36,132 bases of DNA. Origin: a virus. Positions 24,891 through 32,238 of this stretch are shown here, piece after piece; position 1 is the first letter of the stretch, and each line of letters begins with the position of its first letter. The notes under the pieces were generated by a model, which had not been told where the DNA came from, made no database searches, and was given only the letters and a program-made list of their open reading frames with translations. A program made the position numbers and the translations under genes. The stretch is from positions 1 to 36,132 of the IMG/VR virus record IMGVR_UViG_3300046371_000076. One strand, given 5' to 3'.

Positions 24891-25318
24891 TACTTTAACT
24901 CCTTTAAGTATTTAATAGCTCGCCAAAGAGTTTGTGTAGCGTCATCAAAGCCGCCTAATGCTCTGTTACATTTATGGCATAGCCACCCTCTGAACTTTCC
25001 TGTCTCGTGGCAATGATCTAGTACCCATGATCCATTCCTTGTATTGCCTGTACCTTTAACTTCTTCTGCGTTCTTGTTGCAGATAGGGCAGTGATAGCCT
25101 TCGGGTGGCATACCATGTTCTTCTCGTAAAGCTTTACGCACCTTTTGCATTTTGTTATTGCAACTACGGCATTCAGCTCTAAGATAGTTTCCACCAGACG
25201 CAAAGTTAAAGGCATCAAGAGGCAAAAACTTTTTACATTTACTGCAAGTTTTTCCGTCCTCGCAACCAAGGTCGGAGTGTTCGTTGAGAAGATAATCAAT
25301 AAGCATCTGTTGCTCCAT
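24890..25318 (-). CDS. Endonuclease VII family nuclease (HNH/His-Me)
   Basis: A 142-residue protein with two Cys clusters: an N-terminal pair set C25/C28 with C50/C53, and the endonuclease VII-type set C77/C80 (CPIC) with C114/C117 (CHKC). The catalytic His-Me motif is VLDHCHETGKFRGWLC (D101, H102), with N118 at the end of the fold, as in T4 gp49. Likely role: cutting branched DNA or nicking host DNA. GGAG eight bases upstream; TAATG overlap with the DNA polymerase stop. Its co-occurrence with endonuclease I is noted separately. Confidence 0.88.
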   Translation of the reverse strand: MEQQMLIDYLLNEHSDLGCEDGKTCSKCKKFLPLDAFNFASGGNYLRAECRSCNNKMQKVRKALREEHGMPPEGYHCPICNKNAEEVKGTGNTRNGSWVLDHCHETGKFRGWLCHKCNRALGGFDDATQTLWRAIKYLKELK

Positions 25319-27081
25319 TAGTGTGTCTCCGACCAGTTAGCTCCTACCTGATACTCGCCATCAAGAGGACATTTTAATGCTAAAGATTCTCCAGCTTCCA
25401 TGATTGCCCTGACACCTGCTTTACCTACAGCATCAGCATCTTCTTCATGGCATTCAATCTGCCACTCATCATGTACGTTGGCTACAAACTTAGCTCGTAG
25501 TTTATTTCTTTTAATATCATCTGCAAGAAACACCAGCGCTTGCTTCATAACAATAGCACCAGCACCCTGCAACAATGTATTCAATGCGGCATGTTCTGAT
25601 CTTACGGTTAGCTTACGTCCGTCAAGCCCTTTGACATAGCCTCCTTTTGCTTGGCGTTGTACTCGTGACGTAAGAGACTTAAATGATGGTAGATTATCAA
25701 AGAATGATTTTCTAAGTCCTTTGCCATGATCTCTACCTCTGCCAGCCACCTGTCCAAGCTTTGCATCTCCAGCTCCGTATAGGAGTGCATAGATGAAAGT
25801 CTTTGCCTGATTTCTTGATTCAAGCCCACCAAGTTTTTGATTAAAGGTGTGTATGTCTCCGTTAAGGATTTCATTTGTATACTCCTTATCATTCATGTAA
25901 TGTGCAAGCATTCGCAATTCTAAACCGCTTGCATCTATACCTACTAATTTATGTTTGTTTGGAACAGTCCAACAGCTACGACACTCCTTGCCGTAAGGCG
26001 AATGAGAGCTAGGTATCTGTGCCATGTTGGGATGAGAGTGGGTCATGCGACCTGTTACAGCACCATTAGGATTAACATATCCATGTACTCTTCCTTCATC
26101 TGTCATCTCTTTCATCCAGCTATTGACTTGAGCCAAGCGTTTCTGTACCATTAGATACTCAGCGATGAGCTGAGCCTCTGGTATATCCTTGATCTTACTC
26201 AACGTACCCTCATCAACTATCGGCTGACCAGTAGCTGTATGCTTCTTAGGCTTCCAACCAAACTCAATCAGGTACTCACCTATCTGCTTACGAGATCCAA
26301 GATTAAACTCAACTACAGTTTCACGTTCGATTGGCTCTGATGGCGCTAACGATAACTGAAACCACTCAGCGTCAGTAAGTCTAACTCCTTTACCGTCCTG
26401 ATCTTTTGCCAGTTTTGACAGTGTGCCAGACTTAGTGAGCTGAGCAGATAACAATTGAACTGTTACTTTAGGTTTGAATACTTGTTGCACTTCTGCTACA
26501 ATCTCTGCAAGTTTCTCCTCGAACTGTGCGATAAGAGTCATGGCAAGTTGTTGGTCTACAACAAAACCATTCTCCCGTTGATCGTTTACAATCTTAGCAA
26601 CATCATGCTCTAGTCGAACTGACTGAGCAGTAAACCCTTTAGATTCAAACTTGAGAGAATTGTAAACTTTAAGATTAAGAAGTACATCGTTGCGGCAATA
26701 CTCTAGCATCTCAGGATTGTAAGCCTCCCAAGCACCTTCGCTTTGACCATAGTCTCCTTTCTTAAATCCAAGGCGATAGCCCCAAGACTCTAGGCCATGC
26801 CCACCTTCACGGGTAGGCTTAAACAAACGTGATAGTACTAAAGTATCTACAATCTTTTTATCTGACAAGTCAATGCCAGCTACTTTCTTTACAGCAGGGA
26901 TGTCATAGCCAATAATATTGTGGCCTATAAGTTTGTCTGCTGATTGGAGAAGCTTATAGCCGTCCTCAACTTCAGGACAGCCAAAACTATAAACATCTTT
27001 AGTATCTACATCTATTGCTACAATGCAGAATATTTGTGTCGGGTCAAGGCCATTAGCCTCTATGTCGAATAGTAAATTCAT
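25318..27081 (-). CDS. DNA polymerase, family A (T7 gp5-like)
   Basis: A 587-residue polymerase with a 3'-5' exonuclease domain (D6 and E8 in FDIEANGLD; HNIIGYD; D132 in YCRNDVLLN) and a polymerase domain: motif A GIDASGLELRM (D383), motif B RNQAKTFIYALLYGAG (R423, K427) and motif C VHDEWQ (537-540). The residue matching E. coli Pol I position 762 is Tyr (Y431), the state reported to associate with fast, virulent phages. It is about 115 residues shorter than T7 gp5, and I see no obvious thioredoxin-binding insertion. It overlaps the primase-helicase stop by 4 bases. Confidence 0.95.
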   Translation of the reverse strand: MNLLFDIEANGLDPTQIFCIVAIDVDTKDVYSFGCPEVEDGYKLLQSADKLIGHNIIGYDIPAVKKVAGIDLSDKKIVDTLVLSRLFKPTREGGHGLESWGYRLGFKKGDYGQSEGAWEAYNPEMLEYCRNDVLLNLKVYNSLKFESKGFTAQSVRLEHDVAKIVNDQRENGFVVDQQLAMTLIAQFEEKLAEIVAEVQQVFKPKVTVQLLSAQLTKSGTLSKLAKDQDGKGVRLTDAEWFQLSLAPSEPIERETVVEFNLGSRKQIGEYLIEFGWKPKKHTATGQPIVDEGTLSKIKDIPEAQLIAEYLMVQKRLAQVNSWMKEMTDEGRVHGYVNPNGAVTGRMTHSHPNMAQIPSSHSPYGKECRSCWTVPNKHKLVGIDASGLELRMLAHYMNDKEYTNEILNGDIHTFNQKLGGLESRNQAKTFIYALLYGAGDAKLGQVAGRGRDHGKGLRKSFFDNLPSFKSLTSRVQRQAKGGYVKGLDGRKLTVRSEHAALNTLLQGAGAIVMKQALVFLADDIKRNKLRAKFVANVHDEWQIECHEEDADAVGKAGVRAIMEAGESLALKCPLDGEYQVGANWSETH

Positions 27082-28745
27082 AGCTCTTCCTCGGCATTGA
27101 ATTGGTTAGGGTCGTAGTCGTCTACTTCTCTAAGTCTACCAGACTCGTTGTCGAATAGCAAGTGTGTAGCTACTCCAACGTCACCAGTATACCTAGACTT
27201 TAAGACTCTTACTCGTGTGGTAGATGCTTCGATCTCATCGTCAGCTTGCTGGTTACGCTCTAAAGATATAACGCAATCAGATAACTGTGCGATACTTTGT
27301 GATCCACGCAGATGTGATAAGCCTGTCTCGATACCATTCTCGTGACCACGATTACCGTCAATGCGTCTGAGATGGGACACAAGAATCATACCTGCACCTG
27401 TCTCTTCTACAAGGGATCGTAGTCTTGTCATGATAGAGTCAATGTTCCTACGCTCATCGCCCTCCGTGTTTGCTGATACAAGCATATGCAAGTGGTCTAC
27501 TACAATCCATTTACAGCCGCAACCAACAATCATGAAGCGCAACTTGCTAAAAATACTGTCGATGTCGTTGACACCAAAGTGCGAATGAATCCAAACTCTG
27601 TCAGCATTGCTGTTGGCAAAGACATTGTTGAACATAGTATCTAGTTCTTCTGCGCTGTACTTGTCACGAACACTGTCGATGTGTAGCTTTGCGCTGGCTT
27701 CGATAGACAGTATACCATCTACTGTCCTACGCCAATCTTCTTCTAAAGCTACAATACCTACGTTATCTTCTGTGTTCTGTATCAGCCAATGCTCTAGCTC
27801 ACGAGTAACGCTTGACTTACCTAAACCAGTCCCGCCACACAGCGTAACCAATTCGCCCGCCCTTAGCCCTTCAAGCTTACTGTTCAAGCCGTGCCACGGA
27901 AATGGAATAGATGTTTTGCGTTCTCGATTGTTGAACTTTTCTTTCTGCTCAGTGATGTTCATGACACCTGATGGTGTATACATCTTAGAAGACCACCATA
28001 GCTGAACAAACTCTTGCCTACGATTCTGCCGTAGCATATCGTTAGAGTCTTTTATCTCGGCAGGTAAAGAAAATATTCTAGCCTTTGCAGGACTAAGGAC
28101 TCGTGCTACTTTCTTTGCAGCTTCACGACCGTGCTTGTCATTGTCAAAAGCTATGATAACATTCTCAAATGATTCAAGAAATTCTAAGCTATCCTTAACA
28201 TCTCGGACAGCTCCTGCCGCACCTGATCTTATAGATACGACAGGCCATTTGCTACCTAGTAATTCATAGGCGGCCATTGCATCGCACTCACCCTCCACAA
28301 GTGTAATGTATTTACCGCCAGCCTTGAACAGTTGCTCTCCGAAAAGACCAACACCTTTGGGCGAAGAAGTCCATACAAAAGATTTGTCTTGCTTTCTAAT
28401 CTTACAAGCAACTTCTTCGTTGTTGATGAAGTAAGGATAAGAGTGATCAATGATCTTACCAAAACTTTCCTTACTGGTTACGCCATACTTCTTGGCAGTT
28501 GCTAAACTAATACCTCTGTCTGTAAGCTCGTTGAAGTTTCTATGAACGAAGCCCTCTTTGCTTGCGCCTTGGTGAACTGTAAAGTCGATGGTATTATCCT
28601 CTTGAGTTTGTTGTACGTCCGATGTACTGTAGTCTTTAAAAAATGTGTTGCAACTAAAGCAATAAGCAGACCCATCTGCATTTATAGATACTGGGTCGCT
28701 CCCGCCACATGAGTGACAGGGTTGGTTGTGTTTAACAAAGGCCAT
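27078..28745 (-). CDS. Primase-helicase (T7 gp4-like)
   Basis: A 555-residue bifunctional protein from ATG 28745, chosen because AAGGA lies 8-9 bases upstream and it clears the previous gene; an upstream in-frame ATG at 28793 would overlap it. Zinc-binding domain C10-x2-C13...C29-x2-C32; TOPRIM primase core E151 (LVEGECDAM) and D201-x-D203 (AFDNDKHG); RecA-like DnaB helicase with Walker A GGTGLGKSS (304-312) and Walker B IVVDHLHML (414-422). It unwinds the fork and makes primers for the adjacent polymerase. Slightly shorter than T7 gp4 (566). All expected domains are present. Confidence 0.94.
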   Translation of the reverse strand: MAFVKHNQPCHSCGGSDPVSINADGSAYCFSCNTFFKDYSTSDVQQTQEDNTIDFTVHQGASKEGFVHRNFNELTDRGISLATAKKYGVTSKESFGKIIDHSYPYFINNEEVACKIRKQDKSFVWTSSPKGVGLFGEQLFKAGGKYITLVEGECDAMAAYELLGSKWPVVSIRSGAAGAVRDVKDSLEFLESFENVIIAFDNDKHGREAAKKVARVLSPAKARIFSLPAEIKDSNDMLRQNRRQEFVQLWWSSKMYTPSGVMNITEQKEKFNNRERKTSIPFPWHGLNSKLEGLRAGELVTLCGGTGLGKSSVTRELEHWLIQNTEDNVGIVALEEDWRRTVDGILSIEASAKLHIDSVRDKYSAEELDTMFNNVFANSNADRVWIHSHFGVNDIDSIFSKLRFMIVGCGCKWIVVDHLHMLVSANTEGDERRNIDSIMTRLRSLVEETGAGMILVSHLRRIDGNRGHENGIETGLSHLRGSQSIAQLSDCVISLERNQQADDEIEASTTRVRVLKSRYTGDVGVATHLLFDNESGRLREVDDYDPNQFNAEEEL

Positions 28746-28761
28746 AGGGATTTTCCTTGCA

Positions 28762-28989
28762 TTAAGTTTCTGTTTCCTCTTCTGTTTCCACAAGAGCTTC
28801 TTCGGACACTAACTCTTTTACTTTATTTGTAAGAGCTATTGAGCTTGCTCGTAAGATGTCTAGTTTCCTAGACACCTGTACGATTTCTCCTTGTACTTCT
28901 TGTAATAAGGAACAAGCCAGTGTCGCTTCGTCAGAAAGCTTATCAAGATCATAAACTTTACTGTCTATTGTCACTGTATTGTCTACCAT
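28762..28989 (-). CDS. DUF6447-like small protein
   Basis: A 75-residue acidic protein. The start (TVTIDSKVYDLDKLSDEA) followed by one long helix (LLQEVQGEIVQVSRKLDILR) resembles the phage family I recall as DUF6447. ATG 28989 overlaps the SSB stop (TAATG), with AAGGAG upstream. It lies between SSB and primase-helicase in the operon, so it may assist the replisome; no activity is known to me. Confidence 0.7.
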   Translation of the reverse strand: MVDNTVTIDSKVYDLDKLSDEATLACSLLQEVQGEIVQVSRKLDILRASSIALTNKVKELVSEEALVETEEETET

Positions 28990-29420
28990 TAAAATTCTCC
29001 TTCCATATCATCGTCATCAAATGAATCAAATTCAGCACCGTCTGGGCTACCGATCTCAACTAAATTAATTACCTGCATAGCTTGCAAGTCTAAACCTTTG
29101 AAAGTTTTACCTTTCCAGTTAGACTCCCACTCTTTGTACTGGACTTTAACCTCAGAGCCGTTGCCGACTTTACAATCTAAAGGTTGCTTAAACTTATCAA
29201 CAAGCTTTGGAGCAGGGCGAATCATGCCATTTGGCCCATTGACTTTACGTTTAATTACAATAGCTTTGCCCTCATCCATCTCCTTGATGGTGAAGCCACG
29301 CTCTCTAAAGTCTTCTGCTGTTTCGTCAGAGACTACTAGATTAACTGTATACACAGGCTCGAACGTGGTGTTCGGGTTAGTGACGCTTGCCCAATATGCA
29401 GTACCTTCTAAAATTGCCAT
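28989..29420 (-). CDS. Single-stranded DNA-binding protein (T7 gp2.5-type)
   Basis: A 143-residue protein. The N-terminal beta-rich domain (AILEGTAYWASVTNPNTTFE; YTVNLVVSD) resembles the OB-like domain of phage SSBs, and the protein ends in a strongly acidic tail with terminal Phe (EFDSFDDDDMEGEF), the classic feature by which gp2.5-type SSBs contact polymerase and primase-helicase. GAGGA lies seven bases before ATG. It is the first gene after a near-consensus promoter and heads the replication operon. Confidence 0.88.
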   Translation of the reverse strand: MAILEGTAYWASVTNPNTTFEPVYTVNLVVSDETAEDFRERGFTIKEMDEGKAIVIKRKVNGPNGMIRPAPKLVDKFKQPLDCKVGNGSEVKVQYKEWESNWKGKTFKGLDLQAMQVINLVEIGSPDGAEFDSFDDDDMEGEF

Positions 29421-29459
29421 ACTATTTTCCTCGTTAGTTTATGTTTAATTGAAGCGACT

Positions 29460-29489
29460 ATTATAACATAGCCAGAAATAAAGTGTCAA
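29460..29489 (-). promoter_or_regulatory. Strong sigma70-type promoter of the replication operon
   Basis: On the minus strand TTGACA (29489-29484) and TATAAT (29465-29460), both perfect consensus, are separated by 18 bases. The expected start is near 29453, about 33 bases before the SSB ATG. It begins six bases after the MazG-like gene's stop, in one of the few intergenic gaps. It implies use of the host RNA polymerase for SSB through the 19842 gene. Confidence 0.85.
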
Positions 29490-29494
29490 CTGTT

Positions 29495-29833
29495 TTATCT
29501 GTTGCCAATAGAATCTTTATCATAATCATCTTCTGACTTTATAAAGATGCCATCAACCATCGTGCCTTTGCGGTGCTTAATATCATTGTACGCATGATCA
29601 ACGCAGTCTTTAATAGAAATATTATTGCGCTCTGCTATGTTGACTAGCACTACAATGATGTCGCCTATATCATCTATAGGTGTCCTGCCTTTACAAATAC
29701 TATCTGATAGTTCGCCTACCTCCTGTATTAATTTTAATACTTGTTGCTTGTCATCTGAACCTACAATTAAGTTACGAGCATAGTGCCACTCAACAACGCT
29801 ACCAATTGAATGTTCTAATCCTGTCTCTATCAT
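29495..29833 (-). CDS. MazG-like nucleotide pyrophosphohydrolase
   Basis: A 112-residue all-alpha protein from ATG 29833, chosen because AGGAGG sits just upstream and it starts after the preceding microgene's stop. The metal-binding pattern is visible: E38 and E41 (IQEVGELSDSI) and D55/D58 (PIDDIGDIIVVLVNI), as in MazG and related NTP pyrophosphatases. Possible roles are removing abnormal NTPs, dUTP/dCTP hydrolysis or lowering (p)ppGpp; substrate unknown. The MazG pair ExxE and ExxD is kept except that the first position of the second pair is Asp. Confidence 0.8.
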   Translation of the reverse strand: MIETGLEHSIGSVVEWHYARNLIVGSDDKQQVLKLIQEVGELSDSICKGRTPIDDIGDIIVVLVNIAERNNISIKDCVDHAYNDIKHRKGTMVDGIFIKSEDDYDKDSIGNR

Positions 29834-29841
29834 CACACCTC

Positions 29842-30015
29842 CTAATTTATCCAACCTAAGTTTACCATACCTGATGCTATAATAAAACAACAAGTAATTA
29901 AATTACATACTATCCACATGGTTCTGACTACTGCAACCACATCAGCTTCTCTATTATTTTCGCTGGCCTTTTGTCCAAGACTCATAGCCCATAGTCGCCA
30001 AGCTTTTTTAAGCAT
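29842..30015 (-). CDS. Small membrane protein (57 aa)
   Basis: A 57-residue protein: MLKKAWRLWAMSLGQKASEN, a charged bridge, then a membrane segment (MWIVCNLITCCFIIASGMV). AAGGAG lies seven bases before ATG 30015; the stop is nine bases before the MazG-like gene. The MLKKAWRLWAMSLGQKAS pattern is one I associate with small phage proteins in similar operons. It may act on the host membrane early; function unknown. Confidence 0.7.
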   Translation of the reverse strand: MLKKAWRLWAMSLGQKASENNREADVVAVVRTMWIVCNLITCCFIIASGMVNLGWIN

Positions 30016-30133
30016 CAGTAATCTCCTTTTTAATTTGATCTTTAGCTTGCTGTCTGCTTTTAGCTTTCAATCTTTTGCGTAATCTTTTTGTCCAGCTACG
30101 GCTCAAGCAATTTACTTTTTCTTTAATCATCAT
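30008..30133 (-). CDS. Very basic microprotein (41 aa)
   Basis: A 41-residue Lys/Arg/Gln-rich protein (MMIKEKVNCLSRSWTKRLRK ... KDQIKKEITDA). It overlaps the upstream gene by 11 bases and the downstream gene by 8, with GAGG just before the tandem ATGs (30133, 30130). The overlaps support translation; a nucleic-acid-binding role is possible from charge only. Confidence 0.55.
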   Translation of the reverse strand: MMIKEKVNCLSRSWTKRLRKRLKAKSRQQAKDQIKKEITDA

Positions 30134-30281
30134 AGCCTCGCTTCTTCTGCTCTTTCTTTTTATCTACATGAGCTGTAGTCTTTGCATGGTCTGGCGTTTT
30201 CTTTCTTACGCTAAAGATTTTATCATAGTTAGAATCAAACATCAACTTATTTGTTGGCCGCTGTCGGCTACCTTTACTCAT
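30123..30281 (-). CDS. Small basic phage protein (52 aa)
   Basis: A 52-residue protein, MSKGSRQRPTNKLMFDSNYD then KIFSVRKKTPDHAKTT and a Lys-rich tail. The SKGSRQRPTN...FDSNYDKIF pattern recurs in T7-like and other podovirus genomes as an unnamed small protein. GGAG lies ten bases upstream; 8-base overlap with the preceding gene. Function unknown. Confidence 0.7.
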   Translation of the reverse strand: MSKGSRQRPTNKLMFDSNYDKIFSVRKKTPDHAKTTAHVDKKKEQKKRGYDD

Positions 30282-30432
30282 CTTCTACTTTCTCCAAGCT
30301 AATGTAAGTTGTGGTTTTCCTGTCAAGCAAGTCACCATGAAAGAGGCGAGCATCCTCAGCACTGCCGAACACTACCTCCCAATCTTTCTCAGTGCCATCG
30401 CTTTGCTTTGCACCCCATTTAATTAAGATCAT
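30274..30432 (-). CDS. Hypothetical protein (52 aa)
   Basis: A 52-residue protein (MILIKWGAKQSDGTEKDWEV ... TTTYISLEKVEDE) with AGGAG six bases before ATG 30432. It appears to be a small beta-rich domain. It opens a chain of four overlapping microgenes that ends at the MazG-like gene and directly follows a structured non-coding leader. No family recognised. Confidence 0.65.
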   Translation of the reverse strand: MILIKWGAKQSDGTEKDWEVVFGSAEDARLFHGDLLDRKTTTYISLEKVEDE

Positions 30433-30618
30433 ATCTAGCTCCTAGTTAAAGTGAATGGAGATGCTGGCGTAGCTTCTATAAATTTCCTCACCCGTCACAG
30501 CTTACGCAGTCTCCGCTACGGTTTACAGTTATCTCTGAGTCATTTGTTTGTGATAGTAAATCACCTCCTCATCGAGTGACCAAGCCCCGACTAGCCAGTT
30601 ACTAGCTGGCGTGTTCGT
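30433..30618 (-). other. Non-coding, GC-richer leader with potential pseudoknot
   Basis: No ORF longer than about a dozen codons fits here on either strand. On the minus strand the RNA could pair CGTAGC (30520-30515) with GCTACG (30473-30468), and GGAGA (30514-30510) with TCTCC (30461-30457), an interleaved order that defines a pseudoknot. A separate stem GCCAG/CTGGC lies near 30595-30610. The stretch is visibly richer in G+C than the flanking genes and ends about 25 bases before the next ATG. A cis-regulatory RNA or a replication signal is possible. Confidence 0.4.
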
Positions 30619-30726
30619 TTACTCATCGTCATCTATATCATCTAATAAGTTACTCACTAATATTAAAGCACAGCTAAGTCCATATAAAAGAACCATTAAA
30701 AATCCTAAGCCCATTAGTTCAGCCAC
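30619..30726 (-). CDS. Small membrane protein with acidic tail (35 aa, GTG start)
   Basis: A 35-residue protein: one hydrophobic segment (LMGLGFLMVLLYGLSCALIL) and an acidic end (DDIDDDE). The GTG at 30726 shares one base with the stop of the oxygenase gene (TAGTG), with AGGAGG eight bases upstream. The good binding site and the hydrophobic-then-acidic pattern support translation. Possibly a host-membrane-directed early protein. Confidence 0.55.
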   Translation of the reverse strand: MAELMGLGFLMVLLYGLSCALILVSNLLDDIDDDE

Positions 30727-31307
30727 TATCTTTTCCTCCTATCGCCAAGTTTAATTGGGGTCTTATCTATTGTTGGATAGTCAGTCCATATAGTTATAGA
30801 ATATTTCTCACCGCTTTTAAGCTTATTGCAAAAGTGCGGATGAGTTATACTAGCTGGCCACATAACAAGCTCGCCTACACCCATGTCTTTATTTGAAAAG
30901 ACTTCTTCGGGAAACATTAACTCTCCTCCCTCGTAGTCGTTGTTTAGTTTTATACTACCACTTACATAGCTTTCATCCCGATGAAGCGGCAAAAATGTTT
31001 GAAGCCCTGCCGCATACTTTATAGCAAAGATCTGATGTGGATCAGGTATCTCTGTATACATTAGCTCTCCTAGTTGCGGAAACACTAAAGCCTTTAAGCC
31101 CATCTGAATGGTGTCAAAAAAATCTGGTAGTTCTTCTTTAAAGTATATGTCTTGGGTAAAGTAATCCTCATCGTCTGCTTCAGACCCCCAAGTATTTAAC
31201 TCATTGCATTTGTTTAAAATAAATTCGCTAAACTCTTTAGTTAAAAAGGGCGTAGTAAATATATAAGGTGCTTTCTGTTCTATTTTAGGGTCTTCAAAAA
31301 AATTCAT
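30726..31307 (-). CDS. 2OG-Fe(II) oxygenase (second of two)
   Basis: A 193-residue prolyl-4-hydroxylase-like oxygenase. Iron ligands: H109-x-D111 (LPLHRDES) and H156 or H158 (ITHPHFCN); the 2-oxoglutarate-binding position is Lys (K168 in SGEKYSITIW) rather than the commoner Arg, a variation known in prolyl-4-hydroxylases. The strand EGGELMFP sits between, as in P4H-type folds. AGGA nine bases upstream. It is expressed in the early/middle region, unlike the oxygenase at 24333 in the replication operon; the two share only the core motif. Substrate unknown. Confidence 0.85.
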   Translation of the reverse strand: MNFFEDPKIEQKAPYIFTTPFLTKEFSEFILNKCNELNTWGSEADDEDYFTQDIYFKEELPDFFDTIQMGLKALVFPQLGELMYTEIPDPHQIFAIKYAAGLQTFLPLHRDESYVSGSIKLNNDYEGGELMFPEEVFSNKDMGVGELVMWPASITHPHFCNKLKSGEKYSITIWTDYPTIDKTPIKLGDRRKR

Positions 31308-31499
31308 TTATTTCCTCCACCCTACTGTCTTGCCCTCGCACTGAGCGAACCAAAAGTTTATGTCGTCTGCTATCTGCTGTGCTGTAGCATCGCCATCTAT
31401 AATCTTGATGTCTTCAGGCTTAACCTTTACAGACCAGTACTTTTCTTTTACATCTTCGTAAGTAGTGATGTCACTACCATCCATATAATACTGTAGCAT
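31308..31499 (-). CDS. Hypothetical protein (63 aa)
   Basis: A 63-residue acidic protein (YYMDGSDITTYEDVKEKYWS ... ADDINFWFAQCEGKTVGWRK). Its initiation region GGGAGATAGACTAATG nearly matches that of the genes at 33993 and 34242. It abuts the oxygenase gene (stop and start adjacent). No motif recognised. Confidence 0.6.
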   Translation of the reverse strand: MLQYYMDGSDITTYEDVKEKYWSVKVKPEDIKIIDGDATAQQIADDINFWFAQCEGKTVGWRK

Positions 31500-31503
31500 T
31501 AGT

Positions 31504-31746
31504 CTATCTCCCGTCTACTCTTATAGATATAAACTCTGGATCGTTCGGGTCTGTTATAGTAATAACATTACCATCTTCATCTGTTTTGGTAGCATATATA
31601 TCTAGCCCAAGCTCCTCGGTGTGCTGGTTGTAGTATATATTGCAATCAAATATGTCACCGCTTAACTCGAATGTTCTCCATTCGTCAATGTCTTCTAACT
31701 GATCTTTAATAAAATCTATTACTTCGTTCCGAGTCATCTGATTCAT
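31504..31746 (-). CDS. Hypothetical acidic protein (80 aa)
   Basis: An 80-residue acidic protein; N-terminal helix (RNEVIDFIKDQLEDIDEW) then alternating beta-type sequence (GDIFDCNIYYNQHTEELGLD). AGGAG eight bases before ATG; ATGA overlap with the upstream gene. No family recognised; small size and acidity are common among phage proteins that inhibit host enzymes, but nothing specific is visible. Confidence 0.6.
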   Translation of the reverse strand: MNQMTRNEVIDFIKDQLEDIDEWRTFELSGDIFDCNIYYNQHTEELGLDIYATKTDEDGNVITITDPNDPEFISIRVDGR

Positions 31747-32027
31747 GCGTATTTCTCCTGCATTAATGGCACAATTTCGTTTGTAAACTTTTCAGTAAAG
31801 ACTATCTCAAGCTCCCAAGTGTTAGCATCAAAGCTAAACAGATTGTGCATTGACTTTACTTTGAAAGCATCGCTTCGTGTAAAGTCTTCAAAGAAATCGC
31901 CACGATAAGTTTCTATCGTAGCTTGAATGGTTGCAGATGGATAGTCCCAATCTGTTATCTTAACATAAGCAGACTGTAAGCCGTCAAAGAATTTCTCTGC
32001 GGCTGGTATAGATAAAGCACTTTCCAT
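31743..32027 (-). CDS. Hypothetical protein (94 aa)
   Basis: A 94-residue protein from ATG 32027, chosen because AGGAG lies seven bases upstream and the start falls just past the previous stop; an upstream ATG at 32063 would overlap by 35 bases. Sequence MESALSIPAAEKFFDGLQSA then beta-rich segments (SATIQATIETYRGDFF; NTWELEIVFTEKF). No signal peptide or known motif. Confidence 0.6.
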   Translation of the reverse strand: MESALSIPAAEKFFDGLQSAYVKITDWDYPSATIQATIETYRGDFFEDFTRSDAFKVKSMHNLFSFDANTWELEIVFTEKFTNEIVPLMQEKYA

Positions 32028-32028
32028 T

Positions 32029-32238
32029 TTAAAACTCCTCGCCTTGTGTGTAGCATTTACCAAACGTGATTGAAAAGAAAGGGAGCAAGACTACTGCCCC
32101 CACGAATACACCAGCTTCGATGTCATCATCAAGCGTTTGACTAATCCAAACAGCTTTACCTTCATGGAATTCTAAATCAATTCCACAGCCGTTCCGAAAA
32201 TTAAACGCTAATGATCTATTGAATAGTTTAAATGTCAT
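32029..32238 (-). CDS. Small membrane protein (69 aa)
   Basis: A 69-residue protein from ATG 32238 (ATGA overlap with the DUF932-like stop; GGAG nine bases upstream). It starts MTFKLFNRSLAFNFRNGCGI, and one membrane segment is visible in the C-terminal half (AGVFVGAVVLLPFFSITFG). No family recognised; perhaps an early host-membrane protein. Confidence 0.6.
   Translation of the reverse strand: MTFKLFNRSLAFNFRNGCGIDLEFHEGKAVWISQTLDDDIEAGVFVGAVVLLPFFSITFGKCYTQGEEF

Noticed and set aside
27607-28005. Plus-strand ORF inside the primase-helicase gene
   Set aside because: Antisense shadow; Ser/Leu-rich translation typical of the reverse complement of a real gene.
28746-28793. Upstream ATG for the primase-helicase
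   Set aside because: It overlaps the DUF6447-like gene, and the extra 16 residues are low-complexity Lys/Arg; the ATG at 28745 has AAGGA well placed and leads directly into the zinc domain.
30433-30618. tRNA or cobalamin riboswitch in the GC-richer gap
   Set aside because: No TTCGANTC-type T-loop, no cloverleaf acceptor pairing, and no GCCACTG B12-box were found on either strand.
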